A stretch of 64,000 nt of DNA from Carnegiea gigantea (GCA_029747015.1 JAKOGI010000141.1:599501-663500), one strand, 5' to 3'; shown: positions 44,040-57,330, counted from the first letter of the stretch. The notes: generated from the sequence alone by a model not told the origin. Made by a program: numbers and translations.

Positions 44040-46437
44040 CCTAATAAGAAGCCCACCAACATCAGACCAAAACCCCAATGCTCAGCTCCTACTAGGAAGC
44101 ATTACACCAAGTGTGGTCATACAAACCACAGTTAATGCAGGGCAGGAACAATTCGTTGCTTTTGGTATGGAGATCCCGAATTATCTGATTGCTAATCATC
44201 ACACTAAATCCACCCAGTCGAGAAAGGGTCCGGGTCCTGCTCCAGCTCCTAAACGTGACAAGACCATCGTCCCTCTGACCAGTCATCAAGTGGGCAACAG
44301 TTATGTGATCAACAGGAAGCAAGCCGCTCACTTAGGAATGATTGCAACTAGCACTCCTACTTTTAATTCAACACCCCTTGTCATTTTATTGACTTGGGAG
44401 CTACACATTCATTTATTTCATCAAAAGCTGCATCGCAAATAGGGATGAAATCCTATAAACAATTTATAGATTTGTATTTGAATTTGCCCATGGGAAAAAC
44501 AGTAAAATATAGGGATGTGTACAGGAATTACCTAATTACTCTAAATTAAGAGGAGTTTTAGAGTGATTTGCTACAGTTAAATCTACCAAAATTTAAAATA
44601 ATTTGAGGAATGGATGGGTTCTCAAGTCATGGAGTGAAGATTGGTAGCCATAAACAGCAATATTCCCAAAAGGGAAAGGGGGAGGAAAGATATATTTTTG
44701 GGGGAAACAATAGTAGTAAGGAATGCCTTATAATATCCTTAATGGTAAGGGTGAGAGGCATACATATGGAGTGTTATAGAAGATAAAAGGAAGGAATTAA
44801 AACTTGAGGATATTCTAGTGGTTCGAGAATTTTCAGTTGTGTTTCTGGATAAAATCCCTAGGTTACCACCCAAAAGAGAGATTGCCTTTGAAATAGAGTT
44901 AGAATCAGGAGCGCGTTTTATCTCAAAGCCTCTATATAGGATGACCCCAGCTGAGTCGAAAGAATTAAAAGTGCAATTGGAAGACTTGTTATAAAGAGGT
45001 TATATAAGACAAGGTGTATCTATATAGGGAGCACCGGTATTCTTTGTGAAGAAAAGGGATGGAATTTCAAGATTGTGTATAGATTGTAGAGACCTGAATA
45101 AAATTGCTACAAAGAATAAGTTTCCTAGGATTGATGATTTTTTTGATCCACTATAGGGAATGGGAGTTTTATGTAGGTACCACCAATTAAGGAGAAAACC
45201 TAAGTATATCCCTAAAATGGCATTTAGGACTCGCTATGGTCATTATGAATTTATTTATGGTGATGCAGGTTGGGTTCATCAATGCTCTTTTAGCCTTTAT
45301 GGATTTGACGAATTAGGTTTCTAGGCCGTATTTGGATAAATTTGTAGTTGTTTTCATTGATGATATCCTAATATATTCTAAAATCGACAAAGAACATACC
45401 ATGCATTTGAGAATTGTGCTACAAACCCTAAGGGAGCACAAGCATTATGCTAAATTATCAAGATGTGAATTTTAGTTGACGGAAGTAACTTCTTTGGGGC
45501 ATGTCATTTCTAAAGAAGGGATTAAGGTGGACCCACAAAAAGTAAAAGTAGTTCCTAAATGGCTAACACCTACTAACATTACTGAGGTTCGGAGTTTCTT
45601 GGGTATAACTGAGTATTATAGGTGACTGGTGCAAGATTTTTCAAAAATTGCCCTACCTCTCATTGACCTAGTGAGGAAGACCACAAAGTTTGAGTAGAAA
45701 GACAAGTGTGAAGCTACTTTCTAGGAGCTAAAGCACAAGCTTACCATTGCACCAGTCCCAACTTTATCGGTGAAAAAAGAAGAATTCATCATTTATAGCG
45801 ATGCTTCCAGATAAGGAATAGGATGTGTTCAAATGCAAGACAGAAAGGTCATAGCTTATGCTTCTAGATAGTTGAAGCCTTATAAGCAAAATCACCCTAT
45901 CTATGACTTGGAACTGGCTGTGGTTTTTGTACTAAAACTTACAGACCCCGACTCTATGATAGCTCCTTGTAAGATTTTTACTGATCACAAAAGCTACTAA
46001 TACAACTTCACTAAAAAGGAATTGAATATGAGGCAACATAGATAGTTAGAACTTCTCAAGGATTATGACCTCTAAGTACAATGCCACCCTAGAAAGATTA
46101 ATGTGGTTGCCGATGCATTGAGTCGAAAAATAAATCATAGTGTGAAAGTTGTGACAATGTTACGACCAGAGATTTTGAGGGATTTGGAAATGCGGGCATA
46201 AAACCTGTGCTATCACAAGAACCTGGGTCATTTCTTTGTAGCATGGTGGTTCAACCTATCTTCTCAGATGAAATTAAATAGGCACAAGTGGGAGATAAAG
46301 TGATAGAAAGGATTACGGTAAATCTAGGATGTGTCCTAGCTTTATCGGCGAAAAAAGAAGAATTCACCATTTATGGTGATGCTTCTAGATAAAGTATAGG
46401 ATGTGTCCTAATGCAAGACAGAAAGGTCATAGTTTAT
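44040..46437 (+). pseudogene. Plus-strand Ty3/gypsy fragment (gypsy-3), gag end to RNase H
   Basis: Two gag zinc-knuckle remnants (C-G-H-T-N-H and C-F-W-Y-G, 44105-44185) are followed by protease FIDLGATHSFIS (about 44380). RT motifs are [12 protein letters not shown] (45030), [22 protein letters not shown] (about 45220) and the FIDDILIYS box (about 45354-45380). RNase H motifs follow: FIIYSDASR (45790), YDLELAVV, FTDHKSY, ELNMRQHR and NVVADALSRK (46105-46130). The style is chromovirus (Tekay/Del). There are more than fifteen in-frame stops. The gag N-terminus is absent. At 46437 it is cut by an Athila-family LTR; integrase is not seen in the window. Confidence 0.85.
46340..46437 (+). repeat. 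Partial duplication of gypsy-3 RNase H
   Basis: This segment repeats 45762-45859 with about ten differences: CTTTATCGG.GAAAAAAGAAG through GACAGAAAGGTCATAG. The copy follows the end of the RNase H domain, so the duplicate is out of place in the element. Confidence 0.85.
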
Positions 46438-47678
46438 TGGCTACTGCTGCAAGCACACGGGTGTCATACTATAGATAAAATATCGTCCTCAGGAACCAAA
46501 GTAATCTATCGAGTCCTTTCTATCCAAAAATGCTAAGCAACAACTTAATTGAGGATTTAATTTAACAACTTCTAACTAACTCACTCTAAATTCAATCAAA
46601 AAGAAATGCCTAGGGATTTGTGTAGTTAAAAAAGGTGATTGGATCAAAATGACTAACATGCACTTTTCTTTAATCGGATAATTTCGAGGAATTGCAATCT
46701 ATCTAAAATTTAGTCTATTCTTTCGAAATCAACCAAATTGCCTAAACTAAGCAAAAGTCATTCTTTCAAGCTAATCAGACTTAATCCAAGTTCAATATTT
46801 TTGATTACTCTCTAGTCCTCCTAACATGCAAATCTCCCTTATGAGTTATCGCTATGTTAGGTTTTATCAAGCAATCTAACAATCAGATTTACCTTTTAGT
46901 ACTTCATTCAATTGTTTCAAGTGTGCAAGCAAAATTTGGTCAAAAATCCACTCATAACATGATAATCACTTGATAAAACGAAATCAAACCAATCATGAAA
47001 CAAAAGCACAATTCTATTGATTAAAACATGATCCAATTACACTTCCATAAACTGATAAATCCCTAGACAGGATAAACTACTCACTCATGATCAAAAATTA
47101 AATAATTAACCAACAGTTCAGCGAAATCTGAGCGGAAAGGGCTTGACAAAGACAGTCTTCAACAAACCGCCAATGAAACCGAACTCCACGCTCAAGATTT
47201 CTCACTTGCACAAAAAGCAAACTAAAAATCCTAAGTAAAAAAAGTAAAATTTGGGAAGAAAATGAACTAATCTATGCGATGTTCTCTTTGATCGCTGCTG
47301 AGGGACAGGTTTATAAAGAAGTACTTGAGGATTCCTTGCCACACAGCCGAAGGGAAAATGAAGAAACCACAATTACACGGCTCACCATAGTCCGTAGCAA
47401 GCACCACGAGTGGACCGTGTTCTTAGGTGGAACCAAATTTCTGCTCTTCTCTTGCTCCATGGGCATAACACCTCATGGACATCCATGGGGAGTCAAAATA
47501 CACTCAAATAAGGGCCAAATGTTGGGTCCAAATAGTCCAAATCCCTGCAAAACACATCAAACAACCATATCCAAGTATAAGTCGAGAATGGGAGTATAAA
47601 TGATCACCTGAAGCACATAATTCTCCTAAAAAAGTGGCAAAATGACCCTAAAATGATACATGTGATAAGCACTTACTA
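46438..47678 (-). repeat. 3' LTR of Athila-2
   Basis: Its minus strand aligns with the plus strand at 63060-63300: AAGTGCTT, ATCATTTTAGGGTCATTTTG, TTTATACTCC, TTTTGCAGG and CTC.CCATGGAT in the same order. It ends GCAGTAGCCA at 46438. Preceding pentamer is TTTAT (46433-46437). An AT-rich open frame at 47279-47599 on the plus strand lies inside it and is not a gene. Confidence 0.75.
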
Positions 47679-47700
47679 AAATTCCCCATGCTTAAACTGT
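47679..47700 (-). other. Polypurine tract of Athila-2
   Basis: The minus strand reads AGTTTAAGCATGGGGAAT directly before the LTR, preceded by GGGGCAAGTAAC, the usual phrase at the 3' end of Athila elements. Confidence 0.7.
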
Positions 47701-49940
47701 TACTTGCCCCTAAGTAATGCTAAAATCACAAATATACACAACCTCCTCAGGATAAATGTTGGTAAAATTCCAATTGCAAAGCCGATCCAAAGTTAGCCCA
47801 AAAAGATATAAAAATTATTTAGCAAACAAACTAGGGAATGAAATTTTCGAAAACTACTCGATAGACCATAATGTCAAATTTAAATCAATCCCCCCAAATC
47901 ATCAAATACAATCATTCAACATATGAAACAAATGGAGCTAGCAATACCAGTAGAACCTTACTATCGTCATATAGCACTCATCACTCATGCATTTGAATAT
48001 ATACATGAAGGTTCCCTCAATTCTCATTCCATAGACTCAAATCTACCATAAGCTTGACAAGATTCTCTAATTCGCCTTCACTAAAATGCAAACAAACTAG
48101 GCAATCATGAGATCTTTCACAAGGTTGTAATAGGGCCATGGGTAAAGGTAAGAGGGGAACAAATGGTTTGGAAATGTGGAGCTAGAAGCCAAAGACTAAG
48201 AGCCAAACGTTCCCAATACATCACACAAGTCCTCCTTAAACCAATACAAATCGACAAAATACATCCCTAATTGAAGAGACAAAGAGTTGAAAGTGATAAA
48301 AATTTACAATCCCAACAAGGCTAACACTCTTTGTGTTATGCTCTTTTTGTTATTGTGTTTCTTTTTTTTTTTTTCCTTTGTTTGTTTTTTTTTTCCCCAA
48401 AAGAGTTAGCCAATGGAAACTCATACAAAACTTTGAATCTCAATTCTTCTCTAAATTTTGTACCAAAAGACAAGAGATTTCCTTTTATCAATCAAGATCA
48501 CACATCCCTTCACCAAACAATCAGAATCCACTAAAAAGATCTTAATACAAATTGCTAGTTCCCAATCAAACCTGATGCAAAATAATGAAATGCTCCTCTA
48601 GTCTTAGTTTAAAGGTGAGATAATCATTTGGCCATAGGCTATAATAGGAGGTTCAAATCAAGAAAAGCGGACACAAGCTTAAAGGGGCCAGTAAGGGATA
48701 TAATACGTAACAAAGGTGATTATTTGGCCGTTGGGTTTAACAAATCAAAGAATGCCTCAATCATATTGCCTAAATTCATATGCGAAATGTAAGTTTGAAT
48801 GAGAATCAAAGCAAGTTCTAGAGAAATGATGTCAAGAAAAGTCACACATGAAAGAAACATGAGACCAAATTGATAAACAATCTCTAAGAGCTCAAAGCCC
48901 CATGGGACATCTACCAAGGTCATAACTAGCTCATTAGTAAACACATGCCAAAACTCATGTAAAGAGTCATGGGGTAATCAATTCGTACTCAACATGTGGT
49001 CAAAACATAAAGCTCATTTCGCAAACTCATTCTTAAACATTTTTATGCACAATTAGGTGAATCAAAGGATCAAACTAAATCAAAAAAGTCTATCTAGTCT
49101 ACAAAGATCATCATCGGAGGACTTTTTATCTTATTTTTGTTGTTTTTTTATTTTTCTTTCATGCATGCTCCTAATAACAAAATGCAATCAAAAGAAATTA
49201 AAAAAAACTAAAATGTAATCTGGAATGAAAAGAAAAAGAAAAACTAAATATACTTCCAAAATGCTTCTAACCAAATAAGATTAAAAACCTACAATAAACC
49301 TCTAAAAACAACTATCACAAACAATATATACAATACGCAAGCACACCAAACCAAATCAAGCACCATACGCCAAATATAGTGACTAACTCCCCGATGCTTG
49401 AATCATACATTGCCCTCAATATGGGCACATAGTAGGGGAAAAAAGTGAAGGGGAGTAGCAAAAGAAATTAAAAAGAAGGTGGGAGAGGAGCATGGAGTGG
49501 TTGGCTATAAGAGATATGTCAATCTCGCCAGGTCTCTAAACAAGCCCTATAGTCCTGAAAATATTGTGTCTGGGTAGCAAGCATCACACAAAGCTCATCG
49601 TGAAGTTCTTGAACAAAATCATGAAGAGCGGCATTCTCAGAAGCAACATAAGCTTGGAGGGACACTTGCTCCTCTTGAATAGACTTAAGGGTGGCTTGTA
49701 GGTCGGCATAGTCAGTAGGTGGTAGTTGGGAGGAAGAGTTAGGTCCGGCTTGACTAGAATGATGGGTACAGGATGGGGTCCGGGTTGAACAACCTCAGCA
49801 TCGCCAAGTACCCAATAAAGGTTAGCCCGATGAAGTAAGGTAGTTCAATCGACATTGAGAAGCAGCAAAAGCCGACCCCCAGGGTAAATCCAGCACAAAT
49901 GCCCAGCTTTTACTTTACAAAAGTTCATGATTTCAAAAGT
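47701..49940 (-). other. Athila-2 3' noncoding region
   Basis: About 2.2 kb without a credible gene. It has a T-rich tract (48357-48400) and many AT-rich low-complexity stretches. Long 3' regions after ORF1 are normal in Athila. Confidence 0.6.
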
Positions 49941-49949
49941 GGCTTGATT

Positions 49950-50531
49950 AAGTCACTCGGACCCAGAGACTCTATCCTCAGGGTTGGGCTCAATACCTAA
50001 AAATCTAGCAATAGTAGTCACGATACTACCTATGACTATCCTACCCTTAGTGCTAATAGCAGCACTATACAATTGTCTGGCTAAAAATGAACCAGAGTCA
50101 AGTTGGACACGATCAAGCATACAAGACAGAAAATACAACTCATATAATCTCGGGACATTCAGATTATCATCCCGAGCATCGAAACAGCAAGCTAGGACAC
50201 GCTGAGCTACCCTAATGCAAGAGTTCCTAATATGTGTGTACTTTGATGAACTAGTGCTATAACTAACACCCCTGAAAGCTCGTCCCAAAGTGCAGTTGGT
50301 TGAATTTGCAGGGAACTTGTCGGTTCAGTAAATCCATAGTAGGTGGACAACCGAATATACTGTTAAAGGTATCTAAATTCAACTCGTATAATTGTCCTTG
50401 CAAATAAAATGAAATGTACCCATCTTGACATTGAGGCCCTCTACTGACCTCAATGTGGAGTGTACTCAGAAACTCTAGGGTCAAGTCCTGGTATGTATGC
50501 TCTTTTATTTCTATGAAGTGTTCCATACCAC
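49950..50531 (-). pseudogene. Athila-2 ORF1 protein, C-terminal part
   Basis: This is the Athila ORF1 family (Pfam: Arabidopsis retrotransposon ORF-1), a protein of unproven role carried 3' of pol. Readable motifs are YQDLTLEFLSTLHIEVSRGP (50490), YISFYLQGQLYELNLDTFNSIFG (about 50430-50365), SSSKYTHIRNSCIRVAQRVL (about 50250), YELYFLSCMLDRVQLDSGSFLA and STKGRIVIGSIVTTIARFLG (about 50050). A frameshift near 50280 separates two blocks, and a stop lies at 49953. The reading continues upstream across the nested element at 59993, in frame. Confidence 0.85.
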
Positions 50532-51881
50532 TGTTAGGCGATAAATTATCGTGTTTTATGTACCTCTTTCACCCATTTTTAGCTCGTATAATAACTTAAT
50601 CTTTAGAATTTTTACTTATTTTATTTATGTTTTGCAGGAAATAACTTCAAATCGAGCCAACGCTGCAAAAAGGACCGAAGACGGGACAAAGCGAAGAAAA
50701 ACAGCAAAAACATGCGAGAAGGAACAGCAGGGGGCCGAACCACCGCGCCAGGATAATGTCGTGGCATGGTGGGGTCGTGCCATGTGGCATGGTCATGTCC
50801 CCCTGGACCACCGTTCGTTCACTGGAGTTTTCTATTTAATCCTCTTTCGGCGTTTTTGTTCGGGGGTTCTGCTATGTAATTTTTAGGATAGTTTAGTTTA
50901 GGTTTTAGTCAATGAAAACTCCATTGAGGAGATTAGATTAGGATTGTATTGAATTAATTTTGGATTCAAGCACTTGGATTTTAAGTTCTTCGCTTCAATC
51001 CAGAGGTCTTCTTCTTCTCTTTCTCTCTATTTCTTGTTTCGTTCTTGTTTTAGATTTGGTTAATTTAGTTTATATGTTTGGTTTTGATTTGATTCAATCG
51101 TTTAGTTTTTATGGTTAATTCATGTTCGATTGCTTGTTAGAATTAGTTTAGTTTCATGCCTCTTCTCTCTGGTTCATGCTTGCGTTCTTCGTTAGTTTAG
51201 GTTTGAGTTTTTGTATTTTGTTGATGATTAGTTGTAACATTTTGTGGGCTTGGATTGTGATTAGCCTCTTGATGGCCAATTAATCTCGTTTTAGGCCTAA
51301 CCATACCAAATCTATGCTTAGAACCTAGAGGTTTCCCTCACGCCTGCCAAGTGCTCGATGAAATGCTTGAGAGAGCTTTCATCCATACTTTTAAGCGATT
51401 GATTTATGCTGAGAGGTGAGGTCAATTTGCTAGTGTGGGAGAGGGAATAGCCAAGTTCAGGACATGAAAATAGTACTCGATTCGAGTTAGGTCCGAGGGT
51501 TGCTAATTTTGTGGTCTAATTGGGCTAACCCCATGAAAATAGGTGGTTAGGTGAATTAGACTAGCTCATGACACTTTAAAGAGGGCTTCAGTGGTCTCTG
51601 ATGGTGCAACCAACCATCTCTTGTTCATAGTGTAGTTTGGGTAGGTTAGGACTCGTCTCAATTAGTTTGTTCGTCATTTGGCGACATCGTAAACCCAAGT
51701 CCCTTTTTGTTTATTTGTTTTAATAGTTTAGTCCTTCTTTCTTTACCCTCTATCTGGCCTAGATTGATACGCTTGAGTAAGCTTTGGTAAGTGAAACCCA
51801 ACTCCCTGTGGAATATGACCCATACTTGTCGGTTACCAGCTACAACTACACCGTGCACTTGCGGTAATTTTTAACTTAACA
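50532..51881 (+). repeat. LTR 1 of the gag-only tandem
   Basis: Starts TGTTAGGCGATAAATTATCG and ends CTTAACA, 1350 bp. It has a TATTTAA stretch (about 50832) that could serve as promoter. It aligns throughout with LTR 2 and LTR 3. Confidence 0.92.
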
Positions 51882-51887
51882 AGTTTT

Positions 51888-51905
51888 TGGTGCCGTTGCC
51901 GGGGA
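51888..51905 (+). other. Primer-binding site 1, tRNA-Asp type
   Basis: TGGTGCCGTTGCCGGGGA, one base from the Athila aspartate-tRNA site, six bases after LTR 1. Confidence 0.88.
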
Positions 51906-52007
51906 GTTGGCATTTTTCAATATTGGGTTTTACTTGGGCATTCAAGACTAGGCTTTTATTTGCCTAAAAAAAAAAATCGAAAAACACTTCTTAAAAAAAA
52001 ATAAAAA

Positions 52008-53306
52008 ATGACAATTTTTCACTTTCCTCAATATGAGCATGAATTATTTTGGAAATATTACGATAGATTACATAATTTTTTTGCTCATTGTGGCTATTGC
52101 TTTGAGAAGTGGGAAATTCTGAACATGGTCTATGAGGGTGTGACTTGTGAGACCCATGCTTTTTTGGAGCATTGGAATTTCTGTGCTCAAAATGTTAATG
52201 AAGCCTGAGAATTGCTTGAGTGGTTGGCTAGGGATACTTATGATTTTGAGACTAGTCATTTCAGTTCTTACACCCCATCCCCTTGCATCCCTAAGTATAC
52301 ACCTTTTGCATGTGAGATCTGCCATTATTCTGACCATGACAGTAATTCTTGTCCTTATCATATTTCTGCTGATAGTTTTGCTAGGATTGCTAGCATGATA
52401 GAAACAATGAATGAGCAACAAGTTAAGCTTGCTAATTGTATGCGGGAGCATGACCTATCACATGAGACTGACCTTAGATTTAATTTCTCTGAACTTGATG
52501 TTAATTTATGTGATGATAGTGCATCTTCTCTTACTCTAGAGTCTGGACTAGAGGAAGCACTTGATCCTCCCATGACTACTTTGCCCCTTGTTGCTCCATC
52601 CCTACCTAGCACTCTTAGGGACAACACTCCTCTTCACACGACCTATCCTAATCCACCTTTTCCTTTAGCTCAATCGACAGAGTTCGAGGGAGGTGAGACA
52701 CTTTGTGTTGATGCTAGTGTCAATGAGGATGATATGTGTTGTGAGTCAGACGATGCTTTTATTGAGGTGATTGATCTCAGTGAGACTCTCATAGAGATGT
52801 CATGTGTGGATGTTGTGGTTGCAGTTTCATCTAGTCCTGGTCTTATTAACCCTGCATCCCCTGATCCCCTCGATATTTTCTATGCTTCTCTTTCATATTC
52901 ACTACCCTCCCCTTCCCCGGAGTGTTGTGATCTCTCACCGATTGATTCTCATGTGGTGCTTGAGAGGAATGAGGTTGACTGTTCCAAGTCTCTAGGTACC
53001 TTTAGAGGGTATGACTCCTCCCTTGATCCTTATCGTCTGTACCTAGAGGACAGGCTTGGAAAAATCATGTTGATTATTGCATTCAATTATTCTGCTGATT
53101 TCTCCAAGGCATTTGATAAGTTTAGGAGAGCACTTATTGACATTCCTGGATTCATATTTGGGTGCTCTTACTTACATTCATTTGAGTTGCATGCTCAGGT
53201 GTTCGATAAGCTCCTGCGAGCTTTGACGTCATCTGAATTGGTGGCTTGGATCCTGAGATGGGAGGAGAGCCAGATACTCCTCCAACCTTCTGAAGCATCG
53301 TCGTAG
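52008..53306 (+). pseudogene. Gag-like protein, copy 1 of the tandem
   Basis: The frame starts ATG at 52008. The first 70 residues resemble the C-terminal half of Athila/Tat Gag: ELFWKYYDRLHNFFAHCG, then FEKWEILNMVYEGV, then NVNEA and ELLEWLARDTYDFE. A TGA at 52206-52208 separates them; the frame stays open afterwards for 364 codons. A short C-x2-C-x4-H-x4-C motif (CEICHYSDHDSNSC, about 52315-52350) is a zinc-knuckle remnant. The remainder (about 52400-53300) is Asp/Ser/Pro-rich with no known domain. If the TGA is read through or the second part starts at 52212, most of the protein could still be made. Confidence 0.75.
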
Positions 53307-54582
53307 GCAGGTAGTAGTTTAGGTGTGCCCAACACCTAACCTGGTAAATTCGTTCCCTCTTTTCTCTTTCTTCATTTTTGTGTTGTATATACTTTTGTTT
53401 TTGTCTTTCTTTTTCTTCTTCTTGTTTGTCTTTTGTTTTTATATAATATTTTAGAATTGTTTTCTGTATATATGTGCTTTGTGGTTGGTGATGATTCTCA
53501 GCTCCCATTGAGGACATTATGAGATTTAGGTGTGGGGGTGGGATCATTTACCCTTTTACTCTTATTTTTTGTGAAAATTTTTCATTTTTGTGCCAAATTT
53601 TCATTTTTTCCATTTCTTTGTATAGTTTTTCTTTTTGGCTTTTGAGGAATCTTGTACTATTTTAACTAACTTTGATTCCTTGTACCATAGGTATTAGCTT
53701 GTACATAAGTAAGTTGTTCATGATAGATCTTTGTCCCAAGTGTGTCACTCTTGGTCCCAATTCTAAGCCCAACAGTCTGTTATAGCTATTTAATCCAGTC
53801 CTTGTGTACACGTTATCATTATCTTAGGATCTTAGTTTTCCGTGATTGACTCTCCTACTTATTTTCGACACGGTTACATTAATTTCTGTCTGCATTCCAA
53901 AAAACAAAAAAATGGGGGGGAAGAAAAAGAAAAAATAATAAAATTTGGAATGACAAGTATCCCTTTGAGGCATGCGCCACAGGGTGTTACCCTTTGAGGC
54001 ACGTGCTACTTACTACTACTGGGAAAGCTTACGCCCCTTGTTAATAAGTCAATAATGTAGCATGTGTCAGTCAGGTGGGAATGAGTTTGGTTTTGGGAAG
54101 CCTAAGTCCTAGGATGATGATACACTTACATACCATGCACTAGGATGGATTCCAGGTTTCGATGTATAGTGGGGTGAAAAGTTGGTGCTTTGATGTCGCC
54201 TATGGGGATAGAGACTCTTGATGTGTACATTTTGTTTATATGCAGGTTAATATCGTTGTGTGCATGGGTGATTTGTTTAGTTAGAATATGTGCAGACTTC
54301 TCCCTTGTATATAGTTGTGCTTTGTTTATAAATCCATTCTGTTCTTCTGTTTCTATTTTTCTTTTCCTTTCTATTTTTATTTTTCTTTTTTAAAGATATT
54401 GCGGGTATATCTTCTGCAAACCCTCACGAGACCTTACTCGTCCATTTGGGAGAACCAAGGGGTTTAAAGGGCTTGTTGCATACGCTAAACGCAACCATGA
54501 TTCCTACGAAAATGAGTTAGGTTCTTAAGTTAGTTTTCTTTTCTTTGGCTCGAGGACGAGCAAAAGATAGGTGTGGGGTATT
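53307..54582 (+). other. 3' region of tandem unit 1 with polypurine tract
   Basis: Noncoding, with long T-rich runs. It ends in GAGCAAAAGATAGGTGTGGG (from about 54559) as polypurine tract before LTR 2. A direct repeat CCCTTTGAGGCAYGYGC appears twice near 53960-54008. Confidence 0.75.
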
Positions 54583-55954
54583 TATTAGGCGATAAATTGT
54601 CGTATTTGACGTGCTTCTTTCATCCACTTTTAGCTCGTATAATAACTTAATCCTTAGGATTTTTGCTTGTTTTATTTATGTTTTGCAGGAAATAACTTCA
54701 AATCGAGCAAACGCCATGAAAAGGAGCGAAGATGGGACAAAGCGAAGAAAAACAGCAAAAACAGGCGAGAAGGAACAGTAAGGCCGAACCACCGCGCCAG
54801 AAAAATGACGTGGCACGGTGGGGTCGTGCCGCATTGTCACGGTGGGGCCGTGCCATGTGGCACAGTCATGCCCCCCCGAGCCGCCGTTCGTTTGCTAGAG
54901 TTTTCTATTTAATCCTCTTTTGGTGTTTTTGATCGGGGGTTCTACTATGTAATTTTTAAGGTAGTTTAGTTTAGCTTTTAGCCAATAAAAACTCCATTAA
55001 GAAGATTAGATTAGGATTGTATTGAATCAATTTTGGATTCAAGCACATGGATTCCAAGTTCTTCGCTTCAATCCATAACTCTTCTTCTTCTCTTTCTCTC
55101 TATTTCTTGTTTCGTTCTTGTTTTAGATTTGGTTAATTTAGTTCATATGTTTGGTTTTGATTTGATTCAGCCGTTTAGTTTTTATGGTTAATTCATGTTC
55201 GATTGCTTGTTAGAATTAGTTTAGTGTCATGCCTCTTCTCTCTAGTTCATGCTTGCGTTCTTCATTAGTTTAGGTTTGAGTTTTTGTATTTTGTTGATGA
55301 TTAGTTGTTACATTTTGTGGGCTAGGATTGTGATTAGCCTCTTGATGGCCAATTAATCTCGTTTTAGGCCTAACCATACCCAATCTATGGTTAGCACCTA
55401 GAGGTTTCCCTCATGCCCACCAAGTGTTCAATGAAATGCTTGAGAGAGCTTTCATCCGTATTTTTGAGCGATTGATTTATGTTGAGAGGTGAGGTCAATT
55501 TGCTAGTGTGGGATAGGGAATAGCCAAGTTCGAGGCATAAAAATAGTACTCGATCCGAGTTAGGTTCGAGGGTTGCTAATTTTGTGGTCTAATTGGGCTA
55601 ACCCCATGAAAATAGGTGGTTAGGTGAATTAGACTAGCTCATGACCCTTTAGGAAGGGCTTGGGTGGTCTTTGATGGTGTAACCAACCATCTTTTGTTCA
55701 TAGTATAGTTTGGGTAGGTTAGGACTCGTCTTAATTAGTTGGTTCGTCATTTGGCGACATCGTAAACCCAAGTCCCTTTTTGTTTATTTGTTTTAGTAGT
55801 TTAGTCCTTCTTCCCTTACTCTCTATCTAGTTTAGATTGATACGCTTGAGTAAGTTTTGGTAATTGAAACCCAACTCCCCTTGGAATACGACCCGTACTT
55901 GCCGGTTGCTAGCCGCAACTATACCGTGCACTTGCGCTAATTTTTAATTTAACA
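54583..55954 (+). repeat. LTR 2 (inner) of the gag-only tandem
   Basis: Homologous to LTR 1 over its whole length, but its first dinucleotide is TA and not TG. It serves as 3' LTR of unit 1 and 5' LTR of unit 2. No target duplication lies on either side. Confidence 0.92.
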
Positions 55955-55960
55955 AGTTTT

Positions 55961-55978
55961 TGGCGCCGTTGCTGGGGA
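55961..55978 (+). other. Primer-binding site 2, tRNA-Asp type
   Basis: TGGCGCCGTTGCTGGGGA, one base from the Athila aspartate-tRNA site. Confidence 0.88.
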
Positions 55979-56077
55979 GTTGGCATTTTTCAATATTGGG
56001 TTTTCCTTGAGCATTCGAGACTAGGCTTTTATTTCCCCAAAAAAAACGAAAAACACTTCTTAAAAAAATAACAAAAA

Positions 56078-57330
56078 ATGACAATTTTTCACTTTTCTTA
56101 ATATGAGCATGAATTATTTTGAAAATATTACGATAGATTACATAATTTTCTTGCTCATTATGGTTATTACTTTGAGAAGTGGGAACTTCTGAACATGGTC
56201 TATGAGGGTGTGACTTGTGAGGCCCGTGCTTTTTTGGAGCCTTGGAATTTCTGTACTCGAAATGTTAATGAAGCTTGAGAATTGCTTGAGTGGTTAGCTA
56301 GGGATACTTATGATTTTGAGACTACTCATTTTAGTTCTTACACCCCATCCCCCTGCATCCCTAATTATACGCCTTTGGCATGTGAGATCTTCTATTGTTC
56401 TGACCATGAGAGTAATTCTTGTCCTTATTATATTTCTGCTGATAGTTTTGCTAGGGTTGCTAGCATGATATAGACAATGAATGAGCAACAAGTTAAGCTT
56501 GCTAATTGTATACGGGAGTACGACCTATCACATGAGACTGACCTTAGAGTTAATTTCTCTGAACTTGATGTTAATTTATATGATGATGGTGCGTCTTCTC
56601 TTACTCTAGAGTTCGGACTAGAGGAAGTACTTGATCCTCTCTTGACAACTTTGCCCCTTGTTACTCCATCTCTACCTAGCACTCTTAGAGACAACACTCC
56701 ACTTTACATGACCTATCCTGATCCACCTTTTCCTTTAGCTCAGTCGATGGAGTTCGAGGGAGGTGAGACACTTTGTGTTGATGCTAGTGTCAATGAGGAT
56801 GATATGTGTTGTGAGTCAGATGATGCTTTTATTGAGGTGTATGATCTCGATGAGAGTCTCGTAGAGAGGTCATGTGTGGATGTTGTGGTTGCAGTTTCAT
56901 CTAGTCCTAGTCTTGTTAACCCTGTATCCCCCAATCCCCTTGATATTTTCCATGCTTCTCTTTCATGTTCACTACCCTCCCCTTTCCCCGAGTGTTGTGA
57001 TCTCTCACCGATTGATTCTCATGCGGTGCTTGAGGGGAATGAGGTTGACTGTTCCAAGTCTCTAGGTACCTTTAGAGAGTATGACCCCTCCCTTGATCCT
57101 TATCGTCTGTACCTAGAGGACATGCTTGAAAAAATCATATTGATTATTGCATTCGATTGTTCTGCTGATTTCTCCAAGGCATTTGAAAGTTTAGGAGGGC
57201 ACTTATTGACATTCCTAGATTCATATTTGGGTGCTCTTACTTACATTCATCTGCGTTGCATGCTCAGGTGTTTGACAAGCTCCTGCGAGCTTTGATGCAT
57301 CTGAATTGGTGGCTTGGATCCTGAGATGAG
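56078..57330 (+). pseudogene. Gag-like protein, copy 2 of the tandem
   Basis: Homologous to 52008-53306. It shares the TGA after NVNEA (56276-56278) and has extra stops early (after HFS and after HELF), plus a stop near 56471. A one-base deletion near 57187 shifts the frame of the C-terminal part. This copy is more decayed than copy 1. The zinc-knuckle remnant reads CEIFYCSDHESNSC, with the second Cys displaced by one. Confidence 0.8.

Noticed and set aside
47279..47599. 106-codon plus-strand frame
   Set aside because: It lies wholly inside the Athila-2 LTR on the antisense strand.
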